36,960 bases of DNA. Source: Clostridia bacterium (GTDB lineage Bacteria; Bacillota; Clostridia; Christensenellales; Borkfalkiaceae). The notes under the pieces were generated by a model. That model ran no database searches, was not told the DNA's origin, and worked only from the letters and a program-made list of their open reading frames with translations. Positions 17,650-26,848 of the stretch are shown here, piece by piece (position 1 is the stretch's first letter; every line of letters begins with the position of its first letter). Made by a program: the position numbers and the translations under genes. The stretch is from positions 1 to 36,960 of the forward strand of contig JAAUYT010000020.1 in the NCBI GenBank assembly GCA_014804975.1, given 5' to 3'.

Positions 17650-20600
17650 ATGCCTAAGAGAAGCGATATCAAAAAAGTACTCGTGATCGGTTCGGGACCT
17701 ATCGTCATAGGACAGGCGGCGGAATTCGACTATGCGGGCGCGCAGGCGTGCCGCGTGTTGAAGGACGCGGGGGTGAACGTCGTTCTCTGCAACTCCAACC
17801 CCGCAACCATCATGACGGATAAAATGCTTGCGGACGAGATCTACCTCGAACCCTTGACGGAGGACAGCTTAAAGCGCATTATCATCAAAGAGCGTCCCGA
17901 TTCCCTGCTTGCTTCCTTAGGCGGGCAGACGGGTCTTACCATGGGCTGTAAGCTCGCAAAATCGGGCTTCCTCGACGAGTGGGGAGTGAAACTTATCGGC
18001 ACGAAGCTCGACGCGATCGACAGGGCGGAGGACAGGGAACTCTTCAAAGAGACGATGGAAAAAATCAATCAGCCCGTCGTTCCATCCGATATCGCCTACA
18101 CGGTCGAAGAGTGCGTCAGCATTGCGAACAAGCTCGGCTATCCCGTCATCGTGCGCCCCGCGTTCACCTTAGGCGGTGCGGGCGGCGGCGTAGCGAAGAC
18201 GGAAGAGGAACTGCGCCTCATTGCCCACAACGGTCTCATGCTCTCGCCCATTACGCAGGTGCTCATCGAAAAATATATCGGCGGTTGGAAGGAAATCGAG
18301 TTCGAGGTTTTGCGCGACAGCGCGGGCAACGTTTTGACGGTCTGCTCCATGGAGAACTTCGACCCCGTCGGCGTGCATACGGGCGACTCGATCGTAATAG
18401 CCCCTGCCGTCACGCTCTCCGATAAAGAATATCAGATGCTCCGCACGGCGGCGCTCAACATTATTACCGAGCTCGGCATCGAGGGCGGCTGTAACTGTCA
18501 GTTCGCGCTCTATCCCGATAGCTTCGAATACGCGGTCATCGAGGTGAATCCCCGCGTTTCGCGCTCGTCTGCGCTTGCAAGTAAGGCGACGGGTTATCCC
18601 ATCGCAAAGGTTACGACGAAGATCGCGCTCGGCTATACGCTCGACGAAATCAAGAACGACGTCACGGGCAAGACCTACGCTTGCTTCGAACCCACGATCG
18701 ACTACGTCGTCGTCAAGCTTCCCAAGTGGCCGTTCGATAAATTCTTATACGCGAAGAGGGGACTCGGCTCGCGTATGAAGGCGACGGGCGAGGTCATGGC
18801 AATCGGCACGTCCTTCGAGCAGGCGATCATGAAGGCGGTGCGCGGAGCGGAAATTTCGCTCTCTACGCTCAATAATCCCAAATTCCTGCCGCTTCCTAAG
18901 GAAGAGCTTCTTGCAAAGCTCGACGAGACGACGGACGAAAGACTGTTTATCGTATACGCCGCTTTGAAGGCGGGCGCTACGGTGGACGAAATTTTCGATA
19001 TCACCAAAATCGATCGCTGGTTCTTGAATAAGCTTTTGAACCTCATCAATTACGAGAACGAAATCAAGGGCAAAAAGCTCAATAAGGCGGAATATCTTGC
19101 GGGCAAGCAGCTCGGCTATACCGATAAGGACCTCGAAGCCATGAGCGGGGAAAAGCTCCCCGGACACAGACGCGCCGTGTTCAAAATGGTCGATACCTGC
19201 GCGGCGGAGTTCGCGGCGCAGACGCCGTACTTCTACTCGACTTACGACGACGAGGATCACGACGAGGCAAAGCCCTTCGTCGAGCGCTCGAAAAAGAAGC
19301 GTATTATCGTTATCGGCTCGGGACCTATTAGAATCGGACAGGGTATCGAGTTCGACTATTCCTCGGTGCACTGCGTGTGGACATTGAAAGAGCTCGGCTA
19401 CGAGGTCGTCATTATCAACAATAACCCCGAAACGGTTTCGACCGACTTCGATACGGCGGACAGACTGTATTTCGAATCTCTCACACCAGAAGACGTGCAG
19501 AACGTCATCGACGTGGAAAAACCCTACGGAGTCGTTATCACCTTCGGCGGACAGACGGCGATCAAGCTTTGCGGCTACCTCGATAAGAAGGGAGTTCGCA
19601 TTTTGGGCACGAGCGCGGACTCCGTCGATATGGCGGAGGACAGAGAGCGCTTTGACGAGCTTCTCGAAAAATTCAATATCGCCCGTCCCAAGGGACTCAC
19701 CGTCATGACGAAAGAGGAGGCGCTTCAAGCTGCGGAGAAGCTCGGCTATCCCGTACTTCTCCGTCCGTCCTACGTTATCGGCGGTCAGAACATGACGATC
19801 GCCTTTACCGAGAACGATATCTCCCGCTATATGGACGTTATTTTGGCGCAGCACATCGAAAACCCCGTGCTCTGCGATAAATACCTCATGGGTACGGAGC
19901 TCGAAGTAGACGCCATTTCCGACGGCGTAGACGTGCTCGTTCCCGGAATCATGCAGCACATCGAACGCGCGGGCGTGCACTCGGGCGACTCGATCGCAGT
20001 ATATCCGCCCTATCATTTAAGCGACGCAATGCTCAAACAGATCGTGGAAGTCTCCACCCAGCTTGCGCTCTCCTTAAAGACGAAGGGGCTCATCAACATT
20101 CAGTATCTCATTTACGAAAATAAGCTCTACGTCATCGAAGTCAATCCCCGCGCGTCGCGTACGATTCCCTATATCTCCAAGGTAACGGGCGTGCCGATGG
20201 TGGAGCTTGCAACCAAGATCATGGCGGGCGCGAAGCTGAAAAAGCTCGGCTTCGGAACGGGGCTGTATCCCAATTCTCCCTACGTTGCGGTCAAGGTACC
20301 CGTGTTCAGCTTCGAAAAGCTCAACGACGTAAACTCGCAACTTGGACCCGAAATGAAATCGACGGGCGAGGTTTTGGGTATCGGCAAGACCTTCGAAGAG
20401 GCGCTCTTCAAGGGACTCGTTTCGGCGGGCTTCAAAATGTGCCACCCGACCAAGGAAAAGCCCGTCGGCGTGTACTTCACCGTCAACGATCAGGATAAGT
20501 TCGAAATCGTATCGATCGCGAAGAAGTTCGCGGATCTGGGCTGTAATCTTTACGCTACGGCGGGAACGGCAAAGGTCATTTCCGATTTGGGAATCGACGT

Positions 20601-21705
20601 CACCGTCGTCGACAGATTAAAAGCGACCAAGCAGGTTTCAAAGCTCATGGACGAGGGAAAAATCGACTACGTCATCTATACGGGTAAGACGGACGTCGAC
20701 TCGATCAACGACTATATCGAGCTTCATCACCACGCAATTCTTTTAGGTATTACCGTTTTGACGTCGCTCGATACGGCGAACGCGCTTTGCGACATTATCG
20801 CAAGCAAATTCACCGAATACAACACCGAGCTCGTCGATATCAACCGCCTGCGCCGCAAAAAGACGGAGCTCAACTTCGTCAAAATGCAGTCCTGCGGAAA
20901 CGATCATATCTACTTCGAGGATATGGAAGGGCTTATCACCTGTCCCGAATCGCTTGCGATCAACTTCCTCGACCGCCATTACGGAGTCGGGGGCGACGGG
21001 ATCGTCGTCATCACGAAGTCGGACGTCGCCGACGCAAAGATGAGCGCCTACAATCAGGACGGTACGGAGGACGACATTGCGGGTAACGCGATCCGTTGCG
21101 TTGCGAAGTACCTCTACGAAAAAGGGATCGTTAAGAACGAGAGCATGAAGATCGAAACGAAGAGCGGCGTAAAGGACGTGACCGTGTTCTCGTTCGGCGG
21201 AGTCGTGACCTCGGCAAGCGTGGATCTTGGCAAAGTGGAGCTTTCCGGCGCTCAAATTCCCTGCGTATGGAAAGGGGATAAGATCGTCGATCACCCTATG
21301 GATATCGACGGCACGGAATACAAGGCGACCCTTGTAAACGTGGGCAACCCGCACTGCGTGATCTTCACGGAGAAGGTAGACGCTTTCCCTGTAGAGGAAG
21401 TGGGGCGCAAGATCGAAACGAGTAAGTATTTCCCGCAACATACGAACGTGGAGTTCGTGCGTATCGTCAACGGCAGCACGCTCAAAATGCGCGTTTGGGA
21501 GCGCCATAACGGCGAGACCTGGGCGTGCGGAACGGGCGCCTGTGCGGCGGCGGTCGCAGCGGTCTTGGGCGGCTACTGCAAGCAGGATACCGATATCACG
21601 GTAAAGGTGAAGGGCGGGGATCTGATCGTCCGCTATCACCGTGACGGAAGCGTGACCCTTACGGGCAACGTGCATAAAATTTATGAAGGAAAGGTAGAAT
21701 TCTAA
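17650..21705 (+). CDS. carB: Carbamoyl-phosphate synthase large subunit fused to a C-terminal DapF-like domain
   Basis: 1351 aa. Residues ~1-1070 are complete CarB (two ATP-grasp halves plus MGS-like domain ending ...TSLDTANALCDIIASKF). Residues ~1072-1351 are DapF-like (LNFVKMQSCGNDHIYFED, GGDGIVVI, VGNPHCVIF, ETWACGTGACAAAVAAVLGG). No stop in between. Confidence 0.95.
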   Translation: MPKRSDIKKVLVIGSGPIVIGQAAEFDYAGAQACRVLKDAGVNVVLCNSNPATIMTDKMLADEIYLEPLTEDSLKRIIIKERPDSLLASLGGQTGLTMGCKLAKSGFLDEWGVKLIGTKLDAIDRAEDRELFKETMEKINQPVVPSDIAYTVEECVSIANKLGYPVIVRPAFTLGGAGGGVAKTEEELRLIAHNGLMLSPITQVLIEKYIGGWKEIEFEVLRDSAGNVLTVCSMENFDPVGVHTGDSIVIAPAVTLSDKEYQMLRTAALNIITELGIEGGCNCQFALYPDSFEYAVIEVNPRVSRSSALASKATGYPIAKVTTKIALGYTLDEIKNDVTGKTYACFEPTIDYVVVKLPKWPFDKFLYAKRGLGSRMKATGEVMAIGTSFEQAIMKAVRGAEISLSTLNNPKFLPLPKEELLAKLDETTDERLFIVYAALKAGATVDEIFDITKIDRWFLNKLLNLINYENEIKGKKLNKAEYLAGKQLGYTDKDLEAMSGEKLPGHRRAVFKMVDTCAAEFAAQTPYFYSTYDDEDHDEAKPFVERSKKKRIIVIGSGPIRIGQGIEFDYSSVHCVWTLKELGYEVVIINNNPETVSTDFDTADRLYFESLTPEDVQNVIDVEKPYGVVITFGGQTAIKLCGYLDKKGVRILGTSADSVDMAEDRERFDELLEKFNIARPKGLTVMTKEEALQAAEKLGYPVLLRPSYVIGGQNMTIAFTENDISRYMDVILAQHIENPVLCDKYLMGTELEVDAISDGVDVLVPGIMQHIERAGVHSGDSIAVYPPYHLSDAMLKQIVEVSTQLALSLKTKGLINIQYLIYENKLYVIEVNPRASRTIPYISKVTGVPMVELATKIMAGAKLKKLGFGTGLYPNSPYVAVKVPVFSFEKLNDVNSQLGPEMKSTGEVLGIGKTFEEALFKGLVSAGFKMCHPTKEKPVGVYFTVNDQDKFEIVSIAKKFADLGCNLYATAGTAKVISDLGIDVTVVDRLKATKQVSKLMDEGKIDYVIYTGKTDVDSINDYIELHHHAILLGITVLTSLDTANALCDIIASKFTEYNTELVDINRLRRKKTELNFVKMQSCGNDHIYFEDMEGLITCPESLAINFLDRHYGVGGDGIVVITKSDVADAKMSAYNQDGTEDDIAGNAIRCVAKYLYEKGIVKNESMKIETKSGVKDVTVFSFGGVVTSASVDLGKVELSGAQIPCVWKGDKIVDHPMDIDGTEYKATLVNVGNPHCVIFTEKVDAFPVEEVGRKIETSKYFPQHTNVEFVRIVNGSTLKMRVWERHNGETWACGTGACAAAVAAVLGGYCKQDTDITVKVKGGDLIVRYHRDGSVTLTGNVHKIYEGKVEF

Positions 21706-22304
21706 TGCCGAAGGACGCCCTTTACGAAGAGAGCGCACAGCCCGTAGACGCCAAAAAACAGGCAAGGTGGTACATGACGTTCCAAGTTTTGTGCATTATC
21801 TTTGCCGTTGCAGCCGTGATATATTTGTTCATCTGTATCATGGTTCTTCCCACAGGCTTGAAGGGGGTAAAAGGTACGGCGCTCGTGCTTTCACTCGTGC
21901 TTTGGCTCGTGCCCCTCGTTGCGCTTGTGCTTTCGTCCTTTCTGTTTTTCCGTGTGCGCCGTCGTTTTAACGTAAGCTACGATTACCTCTTCGTGCAGGA
22001 CGAACTCAGAATCACGAAGGTGTTCAACGGCAGAAAGAGAAAGCATATCGTAACGCTCGACGCAGAGCATATCATGCAACTCGGCTATTGCGAAGGGACT
22101 ACGTTCGACAGAACTTACGCAGGGCTTAACGGCTCTAAACCCAGAATCATGACCCCCAACCGCGACCCCGCAGAGGGGAAGGAATTTATCCATATTCTCT
22201 ACTCTTCGTCAGTCGGCAAAACGCTCTATATTCTCGAATGCAAAAAAGAAATGCTGGAATATTTGGTGTTGGCGGCGGGCAGAAACAAATTTATACGCGA
22301 ATGA
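21705..22304 (+). CDS. Conserved membrane protein, two predicted TM segments plus soluble domain (possibly DUF6106-like)
   Basis: TAATG overlap with carB; hydrophobic segments MTFQVLCIIFAVAAVIYLFICIMVL and GTALVLSLVLWLVPLVALVLSSFLFF. Family assignment tentative. Confidence 0.75.
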   Translation: MPKDALYEESAQPVDAKKQARWYMTFQVLCIIFAVAAVIYLFICIMVLPTGLKGVKGTALVLSLVLWLVPLVALVLSSFLFFRVRRRFNVSYDYLFVQDELRITKVFNGRKRKHIVTLDAEHIMQLGYCEGTTFDRTYAGLNGSKPRIMTPNRDPAEGKEFIHILYSSSVGKTLYILECKKEMLEYLVLAAGRNKFIRE

Positions 22305-23422
22305 TTTATCTTGACAACGCTGCAACGACGCGCCCCTTAAAATCTGCGTTAGACGACGCGGAGCGGGCGCTGAATGATTTGTATTTCAATCCGTCCGCGC
22401 TTTACGCGGGCGGAATTCAAACGCACAGAGAAATCGACGGGGCACGGGAAGAAATTTTATCCCTCTTAGCAGATAAAGAGAACTTTGATCTTATTTTTAC
22501 TTCCTGTGGAACGGAGGCGGACAATCAGGCGATCTTCGGGAGCGTGAAGCGGGGGAATTTCGTGACGACCTTGGGGGAGCACGCGGCGGTCTACGAATGC
22601 GCCAGGGAGCTCAAAAACCGCGGGATAGATGTGCGCTTTGCACCTTTGAACGGCGACGGAAGTATAGATTCGGACGCGCTTTTGCGGCTTGTGGACGAGA
22701 ATACTTCGCTCGTCTCCGTCATTCACGTGAACAACGAAACGGGTGCGATCAACCCGATCGAGCGCATTTCGGAAAAGGTCAAGCAAAAGAACGGCCGCAC
22801 GCTCGTAATGTGCGACGGCGTGCAGGCGTTCGGAAAGATTCCCGTTCGTCTTACGAATCATATTGATTTTTATTCGGTGAGCGCCCATAAGATCGGCGCG
22901 CTCAAAGGCACGGGCGCGCTTATCAAGCGCAAAAAAATAAACCTTGCGCCCTATCTTTACGGAGGGGGGCAGGAGAAGAATCATCGGAGCGGAACGGAGA
23001 ACGTGTTCGGAATTTTGGCGTTTGCCTCCGCCGCAAAGAAAAGGCTTTCTTCCCTGAAAGGCGATAGCGAGCGCGTTTTAAAATTAAGGGAAAAATTGTT
23101 CGAAATGCTCGATAAGGATACGTTCGTGCGGCTTTCATCGATTAGCGGCACGCCCTATATTTTGACGGTTGTGGCAAAGGGCGTAAGGGGGGAAACCCTC
23201 GTTCGAATGCTTTCCGATCAAGGGGTGTTTGCGGGCACGGGGAGCGCGTGCTCTTCGAAAAAGCCGTACAGCCGCGTGATCGAGGCTTGCGGTTTAGATA
23301 AGGAGCTCTTGAACGGCGTTTTGAGATTCAGCTTCTCTGCGGAGAATACCGAAGAGGAAATCGCCTCCGCCGCAAAAATTATCAACGCTACTGCAAAAGA
23401 GCTTTACGGGAGAGTGAAATGA
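22301..23422 (+). CDS. Cysteine desulfurase, NifS/IscS-like (likely ThiI partner)
   Basis: MIYLDNAATTRP, PLP Lys in SAHKIGALKGTGALI, catalytic Cys in GTGSACSSKKP. ORF-track start is 22238; ATG 22301 with ATGA overlap is preferred. Confidence 0.92.
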   Translation: MIYLDNAATTRPLKSALDDAERALNDLYFNPSALYAGGIQTHREIDGAREEILSLLADKENFDLIFTSCGTEADNQAIFGSVKRGNFVTTLGEHAAVYECARELKNRGIDVRFAPLNGDGSIDSDALLRLVDENTSLVSVIHVNNETGAINPIERISEKVKQKNGRTLVMCDGVQAFGKIPVRLTNHIDFYSVSAHKIGALKGTGALIKRKKINLAPYLYGGGQEKNHRSGTENVFGILAFASAAKKRLSSLKGDSERVLKLREKLFEMLDKDTFVRLSSISGTPYILTVVAKGVRGETLVRMLSDQGVFAGTGSACSSKKPYSRVIEACGLDKELLNGVLRFSFSAENTEEEIASAAKIINATAKELYGRVK

Positions 23423-24573
23423 CGGAAAAGGTAATCATTATCCGCTATGCGGAAATTCACTTAAAGGGCAAGAATCGCGGCTTCTTTGAACGGCTGTTTA
23501 CGGTCAATCTCGAACGGTGCTTAAAGGGGCTTCGTCACGAGCTAAGGCGTACGAGCGGCCGCTATCTCGTTGAGAAATTCGATGAAGAGAGAATCGAAGA
23601 GATAGAGGAGCGTATCGCAAGCGTATTCGGCGTGCATTCCTATTCGGTGGGGCTCAAAACGGAAGCGGAGCTCGATTCGATTTTCGAATGTGCTCTTTCC
23701 GTCTGTCCCGAAGAGGGGACGTTCAAGGTGGAAACGCACCGCGGCAATAAACGCTTTTCACTTACTTCCATGGAGGTCAATGCGGAAATCGGCGCGCGGC
23801 TTCTTGGCGCCCGCCCGCACTTAAAGGTGGACGTGCATTCGCCTAAGTCCTACGTGTACGTGGATATCCGCGAAAATCAAACGGCGCTCGTGTTCGGCGA
23901 ATTTAAAAAGGGCAGGGGCGGTATGCCCGTGGGCGCTTCGGGAAAAGGTCTTCTTCTTATATCGGGCGGAATCGATTCACCCGTCGCGGGCTATATGATG
24001 GCAAAGCGCGGAATGCAGGTAGATTATCTTCATTTCCACAGCTATCCGCACACCAACGAGCTAGCAAAGGAAAAGGTCGTCTCCCTTGCAAAGCAAATTG
24101 CAAAGTTTACGAACACCTACCGCTTGACGACGATCAGCGTTACGAAGATTCAAGAGGAGATCCACGCAAAGTGCGCGCCCGAACTCAACGTGACCTTACT
24201 TCGAAGATTCATGTTCCGTCTTGCGGAGCGGCTTGCAAAAAAGAGGGGAGCGCAGTGTTTGATCACGGGCGAAAGTCTTGGACAGGTCGCAAGTCAGACG
24301 ATCGAGGGAATGACCTCGTCGAACGCCGTCGTCACTCTTCCCGTTCTTCGTCCGCTCGTCGGATTCGATAAGGACGAAATCATCGAACGCTCGCGGGACA
24401 TCGGCACATACGAAATTTCCGTGGAACCGTACGAGGACTGCTGTACGGTGTTCCTGCCCGATTTCCCCGCAATCAAACCCAAGCTTTCGTTCATCGAATC
24501 GGAGGAGAAAAAACTCGACGTAGAGGGGCTTGTCGAGGACGCGCTCTCTACTATTGAAGTTATTACTTACTGA
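23419..24573 (+). CDS. thiI: tRNA 4-thiouridine synthase ThiI
   Basis: IIIRYAEIHLKGKNRGFFE, THUMP domain, PP-loop LLLISGGIDSPVAGYMM; overlaps the desulfurase stop. Confidence 0.96.
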   Translation: MTEKVIIIRYAEIHLKGKNRGFFERLFTVNLERCLKGLRHELRRTSGRYLVEKFDEERIEEIEERIASVFGVHSYSVGLKTEAELDSIFECALSVCPEEGTFKVETHRGNKRFSLTSMEVNAEIGARLLGARPHLKVDVHSPKSYVYVDIRENQTALVFGEFKKGRGGMPVGASGKGLLLISGGIDSPVAGYMMAKRGMQVDYLHFHSYPHTNELAKEKVVSLAKQIAKFTNTYRLTTISVTKIQEEIHAKCAPELNVTLLRRFMFRLAERLAKKRGAQCLITGESLGQVASQTIEGMTSSNAVVTLPVLRPLVGFDKDEIIERSRDIGTYEISVEPYEDCCTVFLPDFPAIKPKLSFIESEEKKLDVEGLVEDALSTIEVITY

Positions 24574-24574
24574 C

Positions 24575-26755
24575 TTAGTCCCACCAATGATCGGGAACGT
24601 CGTCACTCTTTTGAATGCGGACGGAAGGGAGAATAATGCTCTCTCCCGTCCTTCCTTTATACATAGGGGTCACGGAATACTCGTAGGTTTCGCCTGCGGC
24701 TACGGAGTTGTCGATGATCTTAGAGCGGTAATTTCCCTCGTAAATAATAACGGTTTTGCCGTTATTTTTTCTTTTTACAACGTAATCATAGTACTCTGTC
24801 TGACATAATTCGATAATAACACTGCCGTTTTTGACCGAAATCGTGGGTTTTTGAATGGTGGGACTTGAAAAACGGGTACTCGTCTCCTGCGGCGGTGCCG
24901 AGGCGCGGAAGAGCTCTGAAAGGGTCGTGATGGGCGGCGCGGTAGGATCGGCGGAGAGAATGCGGTGATTTTTTTCGTACTCTTCCTTGTCGAAGGCAAC
25001 TTCAATGACGCCGTCCGAAAGAGGGAAATCCGCAGGGGCGTGGTCTTGATAGAGCTTGCGGTTCAAGGTGAGGGCAAGTGCGGCGGGTAGGTTCCCGCCC
25101 GTCGTTTTTATGGGCGAATTGTCGCGCATTCCCATCCAGACCGCGACGGTGTTTTCGCTCGTATAGGAGACGGTGTAGGCGTCGGTATTGCCCGAAGAAT
25201 TTGCGCCCGTGCCCGTCTTTGCGGCAATTTGAAAATCAAGGGAACGCAGCTTTTTCGCCGTTCCATCGCGAACCGCCGTTTGCAGCATATCGTTCATAAT
25301 GGCGGCGGTATCTTCGGAGAACACCCGCGTGAAAGTCGGCTTCCATTCGTAGAGCGTTTTGCCCGAAGCGCTCTCGATTTTACGGATCGCGCGGGAGGGG
25401 GAATAGCCTCCCATAGAGGGAAAGACAGAATAGGCAAAGGCGATATCGGGAAGGGTATAGCCCTCCTTCATTCCGCCGAGGGCAAGGGCAAGCGACTTAT
25501 CCTCTTCGCTTACGGGCAGCCCCATTTTTTTCATATACTCCGCGCCCTTGTCGATGCCGATCACGTTTAACAGTTTGACCGCGGGCACGTTCACGCTGTG
25601 GGAGAGAGCATAGCGCGCGCTTACGTATCCCGCATATTCGTCGTTGTAGTTTTTGGGGCTGTATCCGCCGAAGTCCGTCCGCTCGTCCAGAATGGGCGTC
25701 GCGGGGGAAATCGCGTTCATTTCGAGGGCGGGCGCGTATACGAGGAGCGGCTTCATAAGCGACGCGGGAAGGCGCTTTATTCTGCCCGCGCTCGAATAAT
25801 AAGCCTTCACGCCGTGAGAGAGATTATCGAGAATGCAGGCGGAATAATCCGTTTCCGCTTCGTAGGACTCCATACTCTTTTGCAGAGCGGGGTCGTAATA
25901 AGTGTAAATTTTAAGAGTGGAATCGTCGGGCTTTTCCGCAGGGAATAGATTGGAAAACTCTTCGAACACAAGCGCAAGATAACTGCTTCCGCTTGCCGAT
26001 TCTTCGTTCGGCGCAAGGGGCAGGGGCTCTAAGACCGCTTCGTCGTATTCGCTTTTTGAAATATATCCCTGATTGCGCATGAGCGATAAAACGAAGTTTC
26101 TGCGCTTCAAGCACTTTTCGCCGTCGCGGAAGGGAGAATAGCGGTTGGGCGATTGCACGAGCGCCGCAAGCGTCGCGCTCTCGGCGGGGGAAAGCGTTTC
26201 GGCGGTCTTTTGAAAGTAGAACGAGGCCGCTTCCTCGATCCCGAACGCGCTGTGCCCGAAGTAAATAGAGTTAAGGTACAGCGATAAAATTTCCTCTTTG
26301 GAATACCGCTTTTCAAGGGCGCGTGTAAGCTTCATTTCTTTGAGCTTTCGGGTAAGCGTTTTTTCGCCCGAAAGGTGCGTATTTTTAATGAGCTGTTGGG
26401 AAATGGTCGAAGCGCCTTCGCGGAAGGAAAAGGAAGAAATATTCCTTAAAACCGCCTTGCCGATCCGTTTATAGTCAAAGCCGTTGTGCTTATAGAACCG
26501 CTTGTCCTCGACGGCCACGAACGCGTTCGGAACGTAAGAAGGGAGCTTTGAAAAGGAAGCGCATTTTTTGAGTTGAGGAAGGTCGATTTCTTTTCCCTGG
26601 AAGTCGTATACGCTCACGTTCTGTACGCTGTCGTTGAGCTTATTAGGATCGAGCCTTACGCCCGCCGTAATTGAAAAATAATAGACAAAGAGCGCCAAAA
26701 CGATCGTTGAGATAACGCCCAGAATACTGCTTAAAATAATCGCCGTTTTTTTCAT
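24575..26755 (-). CDS. Class A penicillin-binding protein (transglycosylase/transpeptidase), PBP1A-like
   Basis: GT51: VAVEDKRFYKHNGFD, EGASTISQQLIKN, LYLNSIYFGHSAFGIEEAA. Transpeptidase: SLMK, SVN, KTGTG. ORF track extends to 26965; MKKTAIILSS start at 26755 precedes the TM anchor. Confidence 0.93.
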   Translation of the reverse strand: MKKTAIILSSILGVISTIVLALFVYYFSITAGVRLDPNKLNDSVQNVSVYDFQGKEIDLPQLKKCASFSKLPSYVPNAFVAVEDKRFYKHNGFDYKRIGKAVLRNISSFSFREGASTISQQLIKNTHLSGEKTLTRKLKEMKLTRALEKRYSKEEILSLYLNSIYFGHSAFGIEEAASFYFQKTAETLSPAESATLAALVQSPNRYSPFRDGEKCLKRRNFVLSLMRNQGYISKSEYDEAVLEPLPLAPNEESASGSSYLALVFEEFSNLFPAEKPDDSTLKIYTYYDPALQKSMESYEAETDYSACILDNLSHGVKAYYSSAGRIKRLPASLMKPLLVYAPALEMNAISPATPILDERTDFGGYSPKNYNDEYAGYVSARYALSHSVNVPAVKLLNVIGIDKGAEYMKKMGLPVSEEDKSLALALGGMKEGYTLPDIAFAYSVFPSMGGYSPSRAIRKIESASGKTLYEWKPTFTRVFSEDTAAIMNDMLQTAVRDGTAKKLRSLDFQIAAKTGTGANSSGNTDAYTVSYTSENTVAVWMGMRDNSPIKTTGGNLPAALALTLNRKLYQDHAPADFPLSDGVIEVAFDKEEYEKNHRILSADPTAPPITTLSELFRASAPPQETSTRFSSPTIQKPTISVKNGSVIIELCQTEYYDYVVKRKNNGKTVIIYEGNYRSKIIDNSVAAGETYEYSVTPMYKGRTGESIILPSVRIQKSDDVPDHWWD

Positions 26756-26800
26756 TTGCTTACAGTATTTGTATTTCCGCGAAAAATTGATTCGGTTTTG

Positions 26801-26829
26801 TTGAAAAATTAGTTTAATTATGTTATAAT
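26801..26829 (+). promoter_or_regulatory. Sigma-A-type promoter for the sir2-miaB-mutSL-miaA cluster
   Basis: TTGAAA (26801-26806), 17 nt, TATAAT (26824-26829), TGT extended -10; SD TTGGAGGA before ATG 26849. Confidence 0.7.
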
Positions 26830-26848
26830 TGTATTTTGGAGGAATGGT

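Noticed and set aside
18745-20016. 423-aa minus-strand ORF opposite carB
   Set aside because: Antisense shadow caused by codon bias in carB; no SD, no motifs.
20884-20886. Internal ATG as an independent start for the DapF domain
   Set aside because: No well-placed SD; reading frame is continuous with CarB. Cannot be excluded without protein data.
20743-21765. 340-aa minus-strand ORF opposite the CarB-DapF junction
   Set aside because: Antisense shadow; the sense frame is clearly CarB/DapF.
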